From: an uncultured bacterium
GTDB taxonomy: Bacteria; Desulfobacterota; Desulfobaccia; Desulfobaccales; 0-14-0-80-60-11
NCBI GenBank assembly: GCA_937943575.1
Contig: CALEAV010000004.1
Span: 1 to 64,000, forward strand
Reading direction: 5' to 3'
Length of the DNA: 64,000 nucleotides
The notes below the pieces were generated by a model that ran no database searches, was not told where the DNA came from, and saw nothing but the letters and a program-made list of their open reading frames with translations. Shown in pieces: positions 53,477 to 61,176 of this stretch. Positions within the stretch are counted from its first letter, which is position 1. Every line of letters starts with the position of its first letter. The position numbers and the translations under genes were made by a program.

Positions 53477-55219
53477 TCAGTCGCCCTCCGGGGCAAAGTC
53501 CAGGGCGGCCCACCAGCTGGGTTCCAGATCCGGGAAGATGTGGTCCCGCTCCCGGCAGAGGCTAAAGAAATTCCAGTCCTCCTCCGGCAACGCCCGTTCG
53601 GCCGCATAGCGCCGGGTCATGGCCGCCAGGCGCTTGAAGTCGTCGTGGTGCATCACCAGCCTGAGTTCGGCGTAATCCATGGCGCTGACGGTGCTGATGA
53701 GGAACTGCCAGTCGGAGGCCTCCAGCAACAGCAGGGTGCGGCCGCACTGCTTGAGGAGATCCTGGAGCCGGGGATCGGGGTCCTGCCAGTAGTTTCGGGC
53801 CAGGTCCTCCATCTCCGCCTCCGCCGGGTAGATGTGCTTCCAGGTCCAGGCGTTCATATCGTTGAGCCAGATCCAGTGGTAGCCGCCCTCGCCCCAGGAG
53901 CCCTCCGGCAGGCTGATGACGGCGCTGGGCTCCACGATCTGCAGGTATTCGCCCCCGGTGACCAGGCGCACCCGCCCCTGGGCGTGGAAGGTGCGGATCA
54001 CCCGCTCCACCCAGGCGGGGCCTTCGAACCACCAGTGGCCGAAGAGCTCGGTGTCATAGGGGGCCACCACAATCCCCGGCTTGCCGTGGGCCTGGCGGTA
54101 GTCCTCCAGGATGCCGGTGACCAGGGAGACGAAATGCTCCGCCTGGGACGCCAGCCGCTCCTCCACCCACTCGGGGTGATAGGGGCCCTTGTCCGCCAGA
54201 TCGGCCTTGGCGCTGGTGACCCGCCAGTAGCGCAGGCCCCCGGGGAAGCGCTTCTTGTGGAAATCCAGATAGTTGCCATCTCCGGGGTAGCCCCATTCGC
54301 CGCTCCACACCTGCAGCCCGGTCTTGGGGTCCCGGGTGAAGGCGGCCACCGGCCGCTTGGTCTCGGGGGCCGAGCTCACCAGATAGGCCTCATAGGGCGA
54401 CTTTTCCCGGTCTTCCGGGAGCTCCTGGTATTGGGAGGCAAAGCGCTGCCACAGGGCCTCCAGGGCGTGGAAGCGGTCCTTGTAGACCCCGATGGCCTTG
54501 CCGCCCTTGAGGAGGTGGGAGTCGATGAAGAAGTAGGAGAGGCCGTTTTCCGAGAGGAATTCCTCCACCCCCTTGCGCAGGGTGGCCTCGGCGCCGGGGG
54601 CGGCCACCGGCGGGGCCCAGCGGTAGCGGGGGCGGTAGGCGCACTCCGGCAGCCAGCAGCCCTGAGGATCCCGGCCGAAGTGGCGCCGGTAGGCAGCCAC
54701 CCCCTGCTTCACCTGGGCCTGCACGGCGGTGTCCCGGCCCAGGAGAGGCAAATAGCCGTGGGTGGCGGCGGAGGTGATGACCTCCAAAAGCCCCTCCTCC
54801 ATCAGCCGCCGGGGCGCAGCCAGGAGGTCCTGCCCCAGCTCCTCCCCGAAGGCCTGGAGGAGCCCGGTGTAATGCTCCTCCCAGAAGCGGGCCACGGCGG
54901 CGAAATGCTTCTCCCCCAGACGGGTGAAATCGGCCTGGTCCTGGCGGGCCGCCTGGATTTTGTTCTCCAGATAATCCCGGAATTCCTGCCGGAAGGCGGG
55001 GGAGGCCAGCATCTCCGCCAGGATGGGGGTGATGCCCAGGGTGACCCCGGTGTGCAGGCCCTGGGCCCCCAGGCGCTGAAAGACCCGCCACAGGGGGATG
55101 TAGGATTCCGCCGCCGCCTCGTTGAGCCAGTCCATGCCGTGGGGCCAGCGGCCGTGGCCGATGACGTAGGGGAGATGGGAATGCAGCACCAAGGTGAAAT
55201 ATCCAAGGGGCTCGGTCAT
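53477..55219 (-). CDS. GH57 1,4-alpha-glucan branching enzyme (DUF1957 type)
   Basis: 580 residues. The GH57 motif 1 is LVLHSHLPYVIGHGRW near the N-terminus. The nucleophile Glu is residue 192 in WLPECAYRPRYRW and the acid/base Asp is residue 389 in PYDTELFGHWWFEGP. A DUF1957-type C-terminal helical domain (about 430-560) contains WIWLNDMNAWTWKH. It forms alpha-1,6 branches in glycogen. The ATG at 55219 follows AAGGAGG. Pyruvate kinase is upstream on the same strand, so carbon storage and lower glycolysis are neighbours, separated by 309 bases. Confidence 0.93.
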   Translation of the reverse strand: MTEPLGYFTLVLHSHLPYVIGHGRWPHGMDWLNEAAAESYIPLWRVFQRLGAQGLHTGVTLGITPILAEMLASPAFRQEFRDYLENKIQAARQDQADFTRLGEKHFAAVARFWEEHYTGLLQAFGEELGQDLLAAPRRLMEEGLLEVITSAATHGYLPLLGRDTAVQAQVKQGVAAYRRHFGRDPQGCWLPECAYRPRYRWAPPVAAPGAEATLRKGVEEFLSENGLSYFFIDSHLLKGGKAIGVYKDRFHALEALWQRFASQYQELPEDREKSPYEAYLVSSAPETKRPVAAFTRDPKTGLQVWSGEWGYPGDGNYLDFHKKRFPGGLRYWRVTSAKADLADKGPYHPEWVEERLASQAEHFVSLVTGILEDYRQAHGKPGIVVAPYDTELFGHWWFEGPAWVERVIRTFHAQGRVRLVTGGEYLQIVEPSAVISLPEGSWGEGGYHWIWLNDMNAWTWKHIYPAEAEMEDLARNYWQDPDPRLQDLLKQCGRTLLLLEASDWQFLISTVSAMDYAELRLVMHHDDFKRLAAMTRRYAAERALPEEDWNFFSLCRERDHIFPDLEPSWWAALDFAPEGD

Positions 55220-55528
55220 GGGTCCTCCTTCCAAGCAGCGTCGCCTGCACCCGGGTGCACTCAAGCCCGCACGGCACGAGGGGCCTGATCCCCCGGGGAC
55301 GGCGTGAGTCGGCGCATCCCTGAGGGCCGGCCTTCAGCCTGGGACCGGTATCGGTGGCACCGGGGAGACGGGGCCGAAGATCGTGGCTCCCCCATCCTCC
55401 CTGCCTCCCCCCACTCCTTCTGAGGGGGAAAGGGGCAAGGGAGCCAGGCGCTCCGGGACTTCCCCCCGCCTCCCCCATCATACCCGAAGTGGGCGGCGGG
55501 AGGAAAGGGCGGAGTGGCGAAAGCGGCC
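55220..55528 (-). other. pyk-GH57 spacer
   Basis: 309 bases rich in G/C runs (for example CCTCCCCCCACTCC against GAGGGGGAAAGGGG near 55400-55440). No ORF, no clear terminator with a T-run and no promoter could be supported. Confidence 0.4.
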
Positions 55529-56944
55529 TCAGACCACGTCCGCCTTGAGGAGATTGGTGGTGCCCCGCTGGCCCAGGGGGGTGCCGGCGGTGATCACCAC
55601 CCTGTCCCCGCCTTTCAGCCAGCCGGCCTTGAGGGCCTCCTCCTTCACCACCTGGAACATCTGGTCCGTGTCGGTGAGGTTGGGGGCCATGAGGGGGAAG
55701 ACGCCCCAGGAGAGGGCCAGGCGGCGCCAGGTCTCCTTCCGGGGGGTGACGGCGATGATGGGGGCCGCAGGCCGGAAGCGGCTGATGAGGCGGGCGGTGG
55801 TGCCGAAATCGGTGCTGGTGAGGATGGCGGCCGCCTGGAGGTTCTGGGCCATCACCGCGGCGGCGTAGCTGATGGCGTCGGAGATGTCCCGGCGGGAGAC
55901 CTGGGCCCGCTCCCGCAGCCAGGGGGCGTGGGGGAAATGGGCTTCAATGGCCCGGCTGATGCGGTCCAGGTAGCGCACCGCCTCCACCGGGAACTTGCCC
56001 GCCGCGGTCTCCTCGGAGAGCATCACCGCGTCGGTGCCGTCCAGGATGGCGTTGGCCACGTCCGTCACCTCCGCCCGGCTGGGCCGGGAGTGGTCCACCA
56101 TGGAGAGGAGCATCTGGGTGGCGGTGATGACGGGCTTGCCGGCCCGGTTGGCGGCGGCGATCACCTGCTTCTGGATAATGGGGACCCGCTCCAGGGGGAG
56201 CTCCAGCCCCAGGTCGCCCCGGGCCACCATGAGGCCGTCGGCCGCGGCCAGGATCTCCTCCAGGTTTTCCACCGCCTCGTGCTTCTCCACTTTGGCGATG
56301 AGGGGGGTGTCGGCCCCCAGGCTGTCCAGCAGGGCCCGGGCCTCCAGGACGTCGGCGGCGGAGCGCACATAGGAGAGGGCGATGAAGTCCACCCCCATGG
56401 CCACTCCGGCGCGCATGTCCTCCTTGTCCTTGTCGGTGAGGGCCGGGATGGAGAGGGTGTGGTGGGGGAAGTTGATGCCGGCGTGGGAGCGCAGGACCCC
56501 GCCGGTGATCACCCGGCAGTGCAGGGTGTCTGTGGTCTTGTCCTCCACCTTGAGCTCGATGTTGCCGTCCGCCAGCAGGATATGGGAGCCCACCGGGCTG
56601 TCCGCCACGATTTCCGGGTAGGCCACGCTGACGCAGTCTTTCTCACCCACGCCGCAGAGGGCGGTGAGGGTGAACCTCTGGCCCCGCTCCAGGGTGACGT
56701 GGCCGTCAGGGAACTCCCCGATGCGGATCTTGGGGCCGGCCAGGTCCTGGAGGGCGGCCAGGGGCCGGCCCAGATCGGCGGCCAGGCGGCGCACCTCCTC
56801 CAGGCGGCGGGCGTGCTCCGCCGGGGTGGCGTGGGAGAAGTTGAGGCGCACCACATCCACGCCGGCATGGAGCAATGGGGGCAGGGTCTTGCCCAGACAG
56901 GCAGGACCCAGGGTGGCGATAATCTTGGTGCGGCGCCGCGCCAT
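55529..56944 (-). CDS. pyk: pyruvate kinase
   Basis: 471 residues, the standard bacterial length without the extra C-terminal domain. Conserved segments are TKIIATLGPAC, VDVVRLNFSHATPAEH, the B-domain (about 70-170), MVARGDLGLELPLERVP and GKPVITATQMLLSMVDHSRPSRAE. DGTDAVMLSEETAAGKFP is also present. It converts phosphoenolpyruvate and ADP to pyruvate and ATP. The ATG at 56944 follows GGGAGG; an in-frame extension to 57070 lacks support. It supplies pyruvate used by ilvB and the por enzyme. Confidence 0.97.
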   Translation of the reverse strand: MARRRTKIIATLGPACLGKTLPPLLHAGVDVVRLNFSHATPAEHARRLEEVRRLAADLGRPLAALQDLAGPKIRIGEFPDGHVTLERGQRFTLTALCGVGEKDCVSVAYPEIVADSPVGSHILLADGNIELKVEDKTTDTLHCRVITGGVLRSHAGINFPHHTLSIPALTDKDKEDMRAGVAMGVDFIALSYVRSAADVLEARALLDSLGADTPLIAKVEKHEAVENLEEILAAADGLMVARGDLGLELPLERVPIIQKQVIAAANRAGKPVITATQMLLSMVDHSRPSRAEVTDVANAILDGTDAVMLSEETAAGKFPVEAVRYLDRISRAIEAHFPHAPWLRERAQVSRRDISDAISYAAAVMAQNLQAAAILTSTDFGTTARLISRFRPAAPIIAVTPRKETWRRLALSWGVFPLMAPNLTDTDQMFQVVKEEALKAGWLKGGDRVVITAGTPLGQRGTTNLLKADVV

Positions 56945-57171
56945 GGTTCCTCCCAGACCTGAGGAATGGGGAATTTCCCCCAGGTGGAGGTGAGAAATTC
57001 CCCAGACAGGGGGGCGGCCTGCCTTTCCGACCGCCCCATGACTACCGCCTATTTTCCCACATCTGGGCAAAATTTGTGAATTTTTTATTAAAAGGCGCTC
57101 CGGAGCTTGAAAACATTTAAAGGCATGGTTATTGCATTAAGTCATGGCAATCATACAGGGGGAGTGCACTT

Positions 57172-57372
57172 ATGCCGCTTTATGAGTACCAATGCGTGGA
57201 TTGTGGGGGAGCCGATCTGAGGGTGGCCGGCCTGGATGATCACACCGCCATCTGTATGGAGTGCGGCGGTCTGATGCTGCGGCTCAACGAGGACATTTTC
57301 CGGCCGTATTTCGAGGAGGAGGCCCCGGCGCCGGCCACCTTGCGGAACAAGGTCTCCAACAATGGCACCTGA
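57172..57372 (+). CDS. FmdB-like zinc-ribbon protein
   Basis: 66 residues. It starts MPLYEYQCVDCGG, the FmdB-type zinc ribbon; the second pair is CMECGG near residue 30. A short acidic/Pro tail follows. FmdB-type proteins are small putative regulators or metal-binding proteins of unclear role. The ATG is preceded by only a weak GGGGGAG. It stands alone on the plus strand between divergent pyk and a terminator shared with the converging gene. Confidence 0.7.
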   Translation: MPLYEYQCVDCGGADLRVAGLDDHTAICMECGGLMLRLNEDIFRPYFEEEAPAPATLRNKVSNNGT

Positions 57373-57497
57373 GGCGTGTCCCCGCGGGGGGAGACGGCGG
57401 CAGAGGTGGGGCCGCCGTCTCCCAAAGACGGGGGAAGTAAGGCGGGGACACAGACCGGGGGCCGCCGGCGCAAGCGCCTTGGCCTCAAAATGACAAA

Positions 57498-57525
57498 GAG
57501 GGCGTGGAAAAACGCCCCTCTTTTT
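57498..57525 (+). terminator. terminator of the FmdB-like gene
   Basis: GAGGGCGT pairs with ACGCCCCTC (one bulged C), a 6-base A-rich loop, then five T. It lies 126 bases past the stop and just before the converging minus-strand gene. Confidence 0.7.
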
Positions 57526-57544
57526 CATATTGGGACAGGTGGGG

Positions 57545-58039
57545 TCAGTTGACGGCCCGACTTAAGGGGGATGTGAGCTGGCCGCTCCGGAGAAAGTCCT
57601 CCAGAAACTCCTCCAAAAGCCGGGCCAAGGCCTCGTAGAGAGGCTCCCAATCCGACTCGGTCAGCCCGCTCCGGACCTCGCCCCGGGCCTCCCGGCACCA
57701 TTTGAGGTGCAGGGAGGGACCGAAGGGGCCCAGGGATGTGGGCTGCCCATCCACAAAAAAGACCTCCAGACTGAAGGGCCGGCTTCCGGCTCCCTTAGCC
57801 GGCTGGAGCGTGACGATCACGCCGAGACACGGGCCGCCCTCCCAGTCATTCTCCTGAGTGTGTCGCAAGGACACCCCGGCCAGGGAGAGGCGCACTTCTA
57901 TCTCCGTCCGCAGGCGCTCCCAATTGAAAGGGAAGGAGTCCCAAGTGTGGGGGGGCGGGGCGATCCAGACCTGCACCCCGCCGGCCCCGGGGGGCTGGCC
58001 GTGGGAGGGGCCTGTTCCAAGGCAGGGACAGTGGCTCAT
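57545..58039 (-). CDS. protein of unknown function
   Basis: 164 residues from ATG 58039; a GTG at 58081 would add 14. Not firmly recognised. The middle reads LRTEIEVRLSLAGVSLRH, then GVIVTLQPAKGA and SLEVFFVD, and it ends with the helical LYEALARLLEEFLEDFLRSG. That layout faintly resembles small proteins with a strand-rich core and a C-terminal helix I have seen in the envelope of Gram-negatives, but the match is weak. No signal peptide in the chosen frame. Codon use fits. It is monocistronic, converging on the FmdB-like gene. Confidence 0.55.
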   Translation of the reverse strand: MSHCPCLGTGPSHGQPPGAGGVQVWIAPPPHTWDSFPFNWERLRTEIEVRLSLAGVSLRHTQENDWEGGPCLGVIVTLQPAKGAGSRPFSLEVFFVDGQPTSLGPFGPSLHLKWCREARGEVRSGLTESDWEPLYEALARLLEEFLEDFLRSGQLTSPLSRAVN

Positions 58040-58390
58040 GTCTCTGGTTTTCTTCACCGGTCCGTCCCTCCAGAGGCTCACGGGAGGGGGACGTCAGCTC
58101 TGTCCTCCCCTCCGCTGGGCGGCGCCCTCCGCCCCCTTCAGGGCTGAGGCCGTCACCTTGCCCCATTATGCGCCAGGGAGGCGGGGGGGCAATCGGGGAC
58201 TGCCTGAATTTTTCTGGGGAAAAACCTGATTTTCTGGTCAGAAAGGATATGAGGCGGCCCACAGCACCCCGGGGCGGGCGGCAGGGCAGGGTACCCCTTG
58301 CCCGGCGGGGGTGACTTTTCGGTCTCAGCCAGGACTGATGGGGCCCACTTCTCCACCCCATCGCAGTCCCAGCCAAGGCGGGGGGTGCCT
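58040..58390. other. spacer downstream of the two-component genes
   Basis: 351 bases. No supported gene. A T-rich patch with two CCTGA(A/T)TTTTCTGG units (about 58204-58240) is present. No regular terminator was found for the response-regulator gene. Confidence 0.35.
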
Positions 58391-59044
58391 TTACGGTTCC
58401 AGGGAGGTGAGGCCTTCCCGGATGGCGTACTTGGTGAGCTCGGCGATGCTGTGGATCCCCAGTTTGTGCATGATCTGCTGGCGGTGGGTCTCCACCGTCT
58501 TGACGCTGATGTGCAGCTGTTCGGCGATCTGGCCGGTGGGCTTGCCCTCGGCCATGAGCTGCAGCACCTCCCGCTCCCGGGGGGTGAGCATGGTGAAGGC
58601 GGAGGAGCGGGGGGCCGACATGCCCTGGACATAGTCCTGGATGACCACGTTGGAGACCCCCGGGCTCAGGTAGGTCTTGTTGGCCATCACCAGGCGGATG
58701 GCGGCGGCCAGCTCTTCAAAGGCGCAGTCCTTGAGGAGATATCCGGAGGACCCGGCCTTGAGCATGTTGACCACGAAGCGGCGGTCGGCATGCATGGAGA
58801 GGGCGATGATCTTGGTCTCGGGAAAGGCGGCCAGGACCTGCCGGGTGGCCTCAATGCCGTTGAGATCCGGCATGTTGACGTCCATGATGACCACGTCGGG
58901 CCTGAGGTCTTTGACGAGCTGCACCACTTCCCGCCCGTTTTCGGCTTCGGCCACCACCTCCATATCCGGTTCCTTGGCCAGAAGGGTGGCCAGACCTTGA
59001 CGGACGATCATGTGGTCATCAGCGATGATGATCCTCGTCTTCAT
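58391..59044 (-). CDS. NarL/FixJ-family response regulator
   Basis: 217 residues. The receiver domain has acidic residues Asp 9 and 10 (IIADDHMIVRQG), phospho-acceptor Asp 55 (VIMDVNMPDLNG) and the conserved Lys in SSGYLLKD. A linker of about 20 residues leads to a LuxR-type helix-turn-helix: LTPREREVLQLMAEGKPTGQ, HISVKTVETHRQQIMHKLG. It is a DNA-binding transcription regulator activated by the sensor kinase encoded upstream. The ATG at 59044 overlaps the kinase end by 26 bases. Target genes are unknown. Confidence 0.95.
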   Translation of the reverse strand: MKTRIIIADDHMIVRQGLATLLAKEPDMEVVAEAENGREVVQLVKDLRPDVVIMDVNMPDLNGIEATRQVLAAFPETKIIALSMHADRRFVVNMLKAGSSGYLLKDCAFEELAAAIRLVMANKTYLSPGVSNVVIQDYVQGMSAPRSSAFTMLTPREREVLQLMAEGKPTGQIAEQLHISVKTVETHRQQIMHKLGIHSIAELTKYAIREGLTSLEP

Positions 59045-60809
59045 GGTTTCCCTCTGTGGATATCCACCCTTCGGGGAGGGGCGCCCGGATGCGGACCGTG
59101 GTCCCTTCCTGCGGCTGGGAGCGGATGTCGAGGTGCGCCCCCATGTGTCCCAGGCGCTCCCGGATGCTGAAGAGCCCAAAGCCTGCCAATGTGCCGCTTT
59201 TGCTGAAAACATCTGCCACATCGAAGCCGATTCCATCATCTTTTATGTCAATGCACAATTTGTCATCCTGTTTGTCAAGGAAAATTTCCACCTGCCGGGC
59301 CCGGGCGTGCTTCACCGCATTGGTGAGGAGCTCCTGGATGGTCCGGAAGAGCAGCACCCGATGACCCTCCGGCAGCGATGGCAGGGGGGCGCCCCGCCGC
59401 ACGCTGACCCGGATGTGGTGGCGCCGCTCGAACTGCTCCGCCAGCCATTCCACCGCCTCCTCCCAGTCGCCCTCAAAGAGGAGGGGCGGACTCAATTTGG
59501 AGGTCAGCGCCCGGCTGGCGGCGATGGCTTCCTCCAGATAGCTGAGGGCCTCCCGCACCTCCTGGTCCCGGCCCTCCCAGGCCAGGGTTTCCCTGAGGGC
59601 CGAGAGCTTCAGCTTGGCCAGGGCCAGGGGCTGACCCACCTGGTCATGCAGGTCCACCGCCAGGCTGCGGCGCTCCCGTTCCTCGGTGAGGGAGAGCTCC
59701 GCCGCCAGGGAGCGCAGCCGCTCCTGGTAGGACTCCAGCATGGCCTGGGATTCCTTCTGGGGGGTGATGTCCTCCACCATGCCCACCAACAGGAGCGGCC
59801 CCTCCGGATCCGGCCGGACGGCGGTGGTATGCACCCGGGTCCACAGGAGACGGCCGTCTTTGCGGATGAAGCGGGCCTCCCGCACATACCCCTGGCGGCG
59901 GCCCTCCCGGATTTCCTGAAACAGCCGCCGGCGCTCCGCCACATCCTCCGGATGGAGCAGGTCCTCGGTGGTGAAGCGGCACAGGTCCTCCAGGGGGTAC
60001 CCCAGCATGTTGATCATCGCGGCATTGACCTCCAGGCCTTTGCCATCGAGTTCCATGAGGCCGATGCCGATGGGGGCGTTCTCAAAGATGGTGCGGAACC
60101 GGGCCTCGCTCTGCCGCAAGGCCGCCTCCGCCTGACGGCGGGTGGTGATGTCCCGGGCGATGACCAGCACCGCCGGACGCCCGCGATAGAACAGGCGCAC
60201 CGCGGCGGTCTCCACGTCCACCAGGCTGCCGTCCAGGCGCTGCAGCTGAAGCTCCTGCCGGGGGACCTCGCCTTCCCCCTCCAGCACCTCCCGGATGCGC
60301 GCCGCGGCCAGCTCCCGGGAGGCCGGAGCGACCACCTCCAGCACCTCCCGGCCCTCCAGCTCCTCCGGGCTTTTTGCCCCCACCAGGCGGGCGGCGGCGG
60401 GGTTGAGGAAGACAAAGCGGCCGTCCTGATGCAGGGCGATGGCGTCCGGGGAGAGCTCCACCAGCCGGCGGTAGCGCTCCTCGCAATCCCGCAGGCGCTC
60501 CTCCACCCTGGATTGGGCCGCCTGGACCCGGCGATTTTCCTGATGCAGCTGCAGGCATTCCTGCAGGGTGGACTGGCAGCGGCGGTGGAAGCTGAAGGAG
60601 AGGCTGGCCCCCAAAAGGGCCGCGATCAACACCGTCACGGCGTCGATGCCCAGGATGGTGAAGTGGGGGCAGAGGCTGTGGTTGAGGAGTTCCGCCAGAG
60701 AGACGGTCACCAGAAGGCCAAGCGCCCATAACAGCGGTTGGAGCCGCAATCCCGGGGAGTTCGGAGGCCAGTCCCCCCGGTGTCCCCCGTCTTCCCAGCG
60801 TGTGGCCAT
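59019..60809 (-). CDS. NarX-type sensor histidine kinase with two PAS domains
   Basis: 596 residues. Two N-terminal membrane helices (about 23-45 and 50-72). A coiled coil (75-110) precedes PAS 1 (about 112-230, VELSPDAIALHQDG). PAS 2 (about 235-360, RTIFENAPIGIGLMELDG) ends in a PAC-like VGMVEDITPQKES. The HisKA_3 phospho-acceptor is His in ERERRSLAVDLHDQVGQPL. The ATPase domain has TIQELLTNAVKHARA (N-box) and DDGIGF. There is only a very short periplasmic part, so it probably senses within the membrane or cytoplasm. It overlaps its response regulator by 26 bases. Confidence 0.94.
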   Translation of the reverse strand: MATRWEDGGHRGDWPPNSPGLRLQPLLWALGLLVTVSLAELLNHSLCPHFTILGIDAVTVLIAALLGASLSFSFHRRCQSTLQECLQLHQENRRVQAAQSRVEERLRDCEERYRRLVELSPDAIALHQDGRFVFLNPAAARLVGAKSPEELEGREVLEVVAPASRELAAARIREVLEGEGEVPRQELQLQRLDGSLVDVETAAVRLFYRGRPAVLVIARDITTRRQAEAALRQSEARFRTIFENAPIGIGLMELDGKGLEVNAAMINMLGYPLEDLCRFTTEDLLHPEDVAERRRLFQEIREGRRQGYVREARFIRKDGRLLWTRVHTTAVRPDPEGPLLLVGMVEDITPQKESQAMLESYQERLRSLAAELSLTEERERRSLAVDLHDQVGQPLALAKLKLSALRETLAWEGRDQEVREALSYLEEAIAASRALTSKLSPPLLFEGDWEEAVEWLAEQFERRHHIRVSVRRGAPLPSLPEGHRVLLFRTIQELLTNAVKHARARQVEIFLDKQDDKLCIDIKDDGIGFDVADVFSKSGTLAGFGLFSIRERLGHMGAHLDIRSQPQEGTTVRIRAPLPEGWISTEGNHEDEDHHR

Positions 60810-61176
60810 GGCGGCGCCACCTCCGGCAGGTGGTCAAACCGGAAAAAAAGGTGGAGGCTCATCCATGAGCGGAAGCTGCGGAGATAATGGCTTCTTCGGG
60901 CTGGCCGCCGCACAGGCCGGGCCTGGAAAGGACCCGGACCCCGGGAGGGATACCCTCGAGGGTTCCCTCCTTTCAGACCCCTGTGTCATGGGGGTGATCA
61001 GGCGAAAAATAACCACACTCCTCTCGGGCAAAGCCTGACGGCTCAGCAGAAGCATGACTCCACCTTAACTATGGCATGGCCGGGGGGGCTCTGTCAATGG
61101 ACTAAAGTGCGCCTGCCTGATTCCTCCGCAAGGCGCAGGAATTGGCGCCCCCGGGGTTTTGTGCTACAGTGGCGAC
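60810..61176. other. spacer between divergent kinase and EndoQ-helicase genes
   Basis: 367 bases. A CTCGAGGGTTCCCTCC stretch near 60954-60970 and a patch GGGCAAAGCCTGACGG near 61026-61041 are visible. No good promoter pair or ORF. The downstream ATG at 61177 lacks a clear ribosome-binding site. Confidence 0.35.

Noticed and set aside
61026-61050. GGGCAAAGCCTGACGG, resembling part of a cyclic-di-GMP riboswitch
   Set aside because: The other conserved parts (the tetraloop-closed upstream stem, GACGCAAAGCC and the downstream receptor helix) are not present in order.
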